From an uncultured Eubacterium sp. (GTDB lineage Bacteria > Bacillota > Clostridia > Lachnospirales > Lachnospiraceae), in the NCBI GenBank assembly GCA_910589595.1, contig CAJUTM010000015.1, positions 6,867 to 70,866 on the forward strand: a DNA stretch of 64,000 bases, written 5' to 3'. The notes beneath the pieces were generated by a model that saw only the letters and a list, made by a program, of their open reading frames with translations, was not told the DNA's origin and did no database searches. Position numbers and translations under genes: made by a program. Positions 63,587 through 64,000 of the stretch are shown piece by piece. Position 1 is the first letter of the stretch, and every line of letters begins with the position of its first letter.

Positions 63587-64000
63587 CTAATCTACAATGC
63601 CTTTGCTCTGTAAATATTCCATTTCCATATTCAGAACTAAATCAATATCCTCTATGGTTAGCCTTGATAATCTGTCCAATCTATCTTTGATGTACTGACA
63701 TAATTCATCCTGATTGATAACATGATCCGTTTCTGTGCCAATATCTCCAATAATAAAAATCTCCATACTTCCCATGTCATTATAGAAATTAATCATAATT
63801 TCATTCTCATTACCATAAATGGTATCAATTAATTCTTCTGAATCTAATTCGATTTTGCATCCAGTATCAGGCATTAAAATAGCAATCTTGCCATCCTCAC
63901 CATAATCCGGATCAGCTATCACAATAGCTTCTGCCATTTGTATTGACATTGCAGATGCCATTTGCACCTTGACTTTTTTACCTTGTGTAAGTTCCTTTAC
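63587..64000 (-). CDS. Acidic protein of unknown function, probably cut by the window edge
   Basis: The frame is open from 63587 to the right edge. A GTG at 63967 and an ATG six bases on are possible starts (AAGGTG before the ATG), but upstream codons (KELTQGKKVKVQ) look equally coding, so the true start may be outside. Asp/Glu/Ile-rich (IVIADPDYGEDGKIAILMPD, then YNDMGSMEIFIIGDIG). No family recognised. Confidence 0.5.
   Translation of the reverse strand, partial: VKELTQGKKVKVQMASAMSIQMAEAIVIADPDYGEDGKIAILMPDTGCKIELDSEELIDTIYGNENEIMINFYNDMGSMEIFIIGDIGTETDHVINQDELCQYIKDRLDRLSRLTIEDIDLVLNMEMEYLQSKGIVD

Noticed and set aside
1..64000. CRISPR arrays, tRNA and rRNA genes
   Set aside because: Looked for regularly spaced repeats, cloverleaf ends with CCA-like tails and rRNA segments by eye; none seen.

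Overview
The window reads as chromosome of a Gram-positive, moderate-GC clostridium of the Lachnospiraceae type. This is an inference from gene content and style: a rpmE / DUF1385 / prmC / prfA cluster, a Rho with a charged insert, DUF4364, CPBP proteases, a GH30 xylanase with a ricin-type domain, LRR and Big2 surface proteins, and strong GGAGG ribosome binding sites. From about 39.8 kb to the right edge the DNA becomes visibly more AT-rich and holds the front part of a large prophage-like mobile element entered through a Tn916-type integrase. The other end of that element is outside the window.

Layout, 0-4.3 kb: an ArsC/Spx-like domain fused in frame to a GNAT acetyltransferase (cut by the window edge), an unknown small gene, remains of a PIN-type toxin-antitoxin pair, a chemotaxis receptor with a frameshift in a run of A, and an orphan Big2 fragment. 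4.3-11 kb: hybrid histidine kinase, secreted GH30 xylanase, and an adaptor/permease export pair without its ATPase. 11-25 kb (nearly all minus strand): dusB-coaX, citrate synthase-argF-SPFH, NfeD, a SpoU methyltransferase followed by a Ktr/Trk potassium system and a GGDEF protein, a MATE exporter, and prfA-prmC-yqhQ. 25-39.8 kb: rpmE, rho, a UDP-sugar pyrophosphorylase-like protein, malic enzyme, DUF4364, M23 peptidase, lytic transglycosylase, an HTH-aminotransferase fusion, CPBP protease, argH, flavodoxin-type reductase, LRR surface protein and a low-molecular-weight phosphatase. Several palindromic or dispersed repeats lie between these host genes.

Mobile element, 39.8-64 kb, all minus strand. 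In transcription order from the right: small unknown proteins, a 501-residue unknown protein, a ClpX paralogue, an SF2 helicase, a large single-subunit double-psi beta-barrel RNA polymerase of the YonO / RNA-dependent-RNA-polymerase type (ADFDGD catalytic motif), a run of four hairpins that looks like a structured RNA, a tiny HTH protein, a zinc-ribbon protein, a 2.3-thousand-residue tape-measure protein, a two-gene cassette (soluble protein plus four-helix membrane protein) that could be a defence module, a coiled-coil protein, excisionase and integrase.

The most notable points are: (1) the RNA polymerase-helicase-ClpX block; (2) a 1.43-kb group I intron interrupting the tape-measure gene, whose loop carries a DUF3800 gene, a family not among the usual homing endonucleases; (3) the four-hairpin RNA whose G-U pairs favour the minus strand; (4) the uncharacterised two-gene cassette beside the integrase. 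Two genes (the chemotaxis receptor and the helicase) each lack a single A in a run of A, so sequencing error has to be kept in mind.
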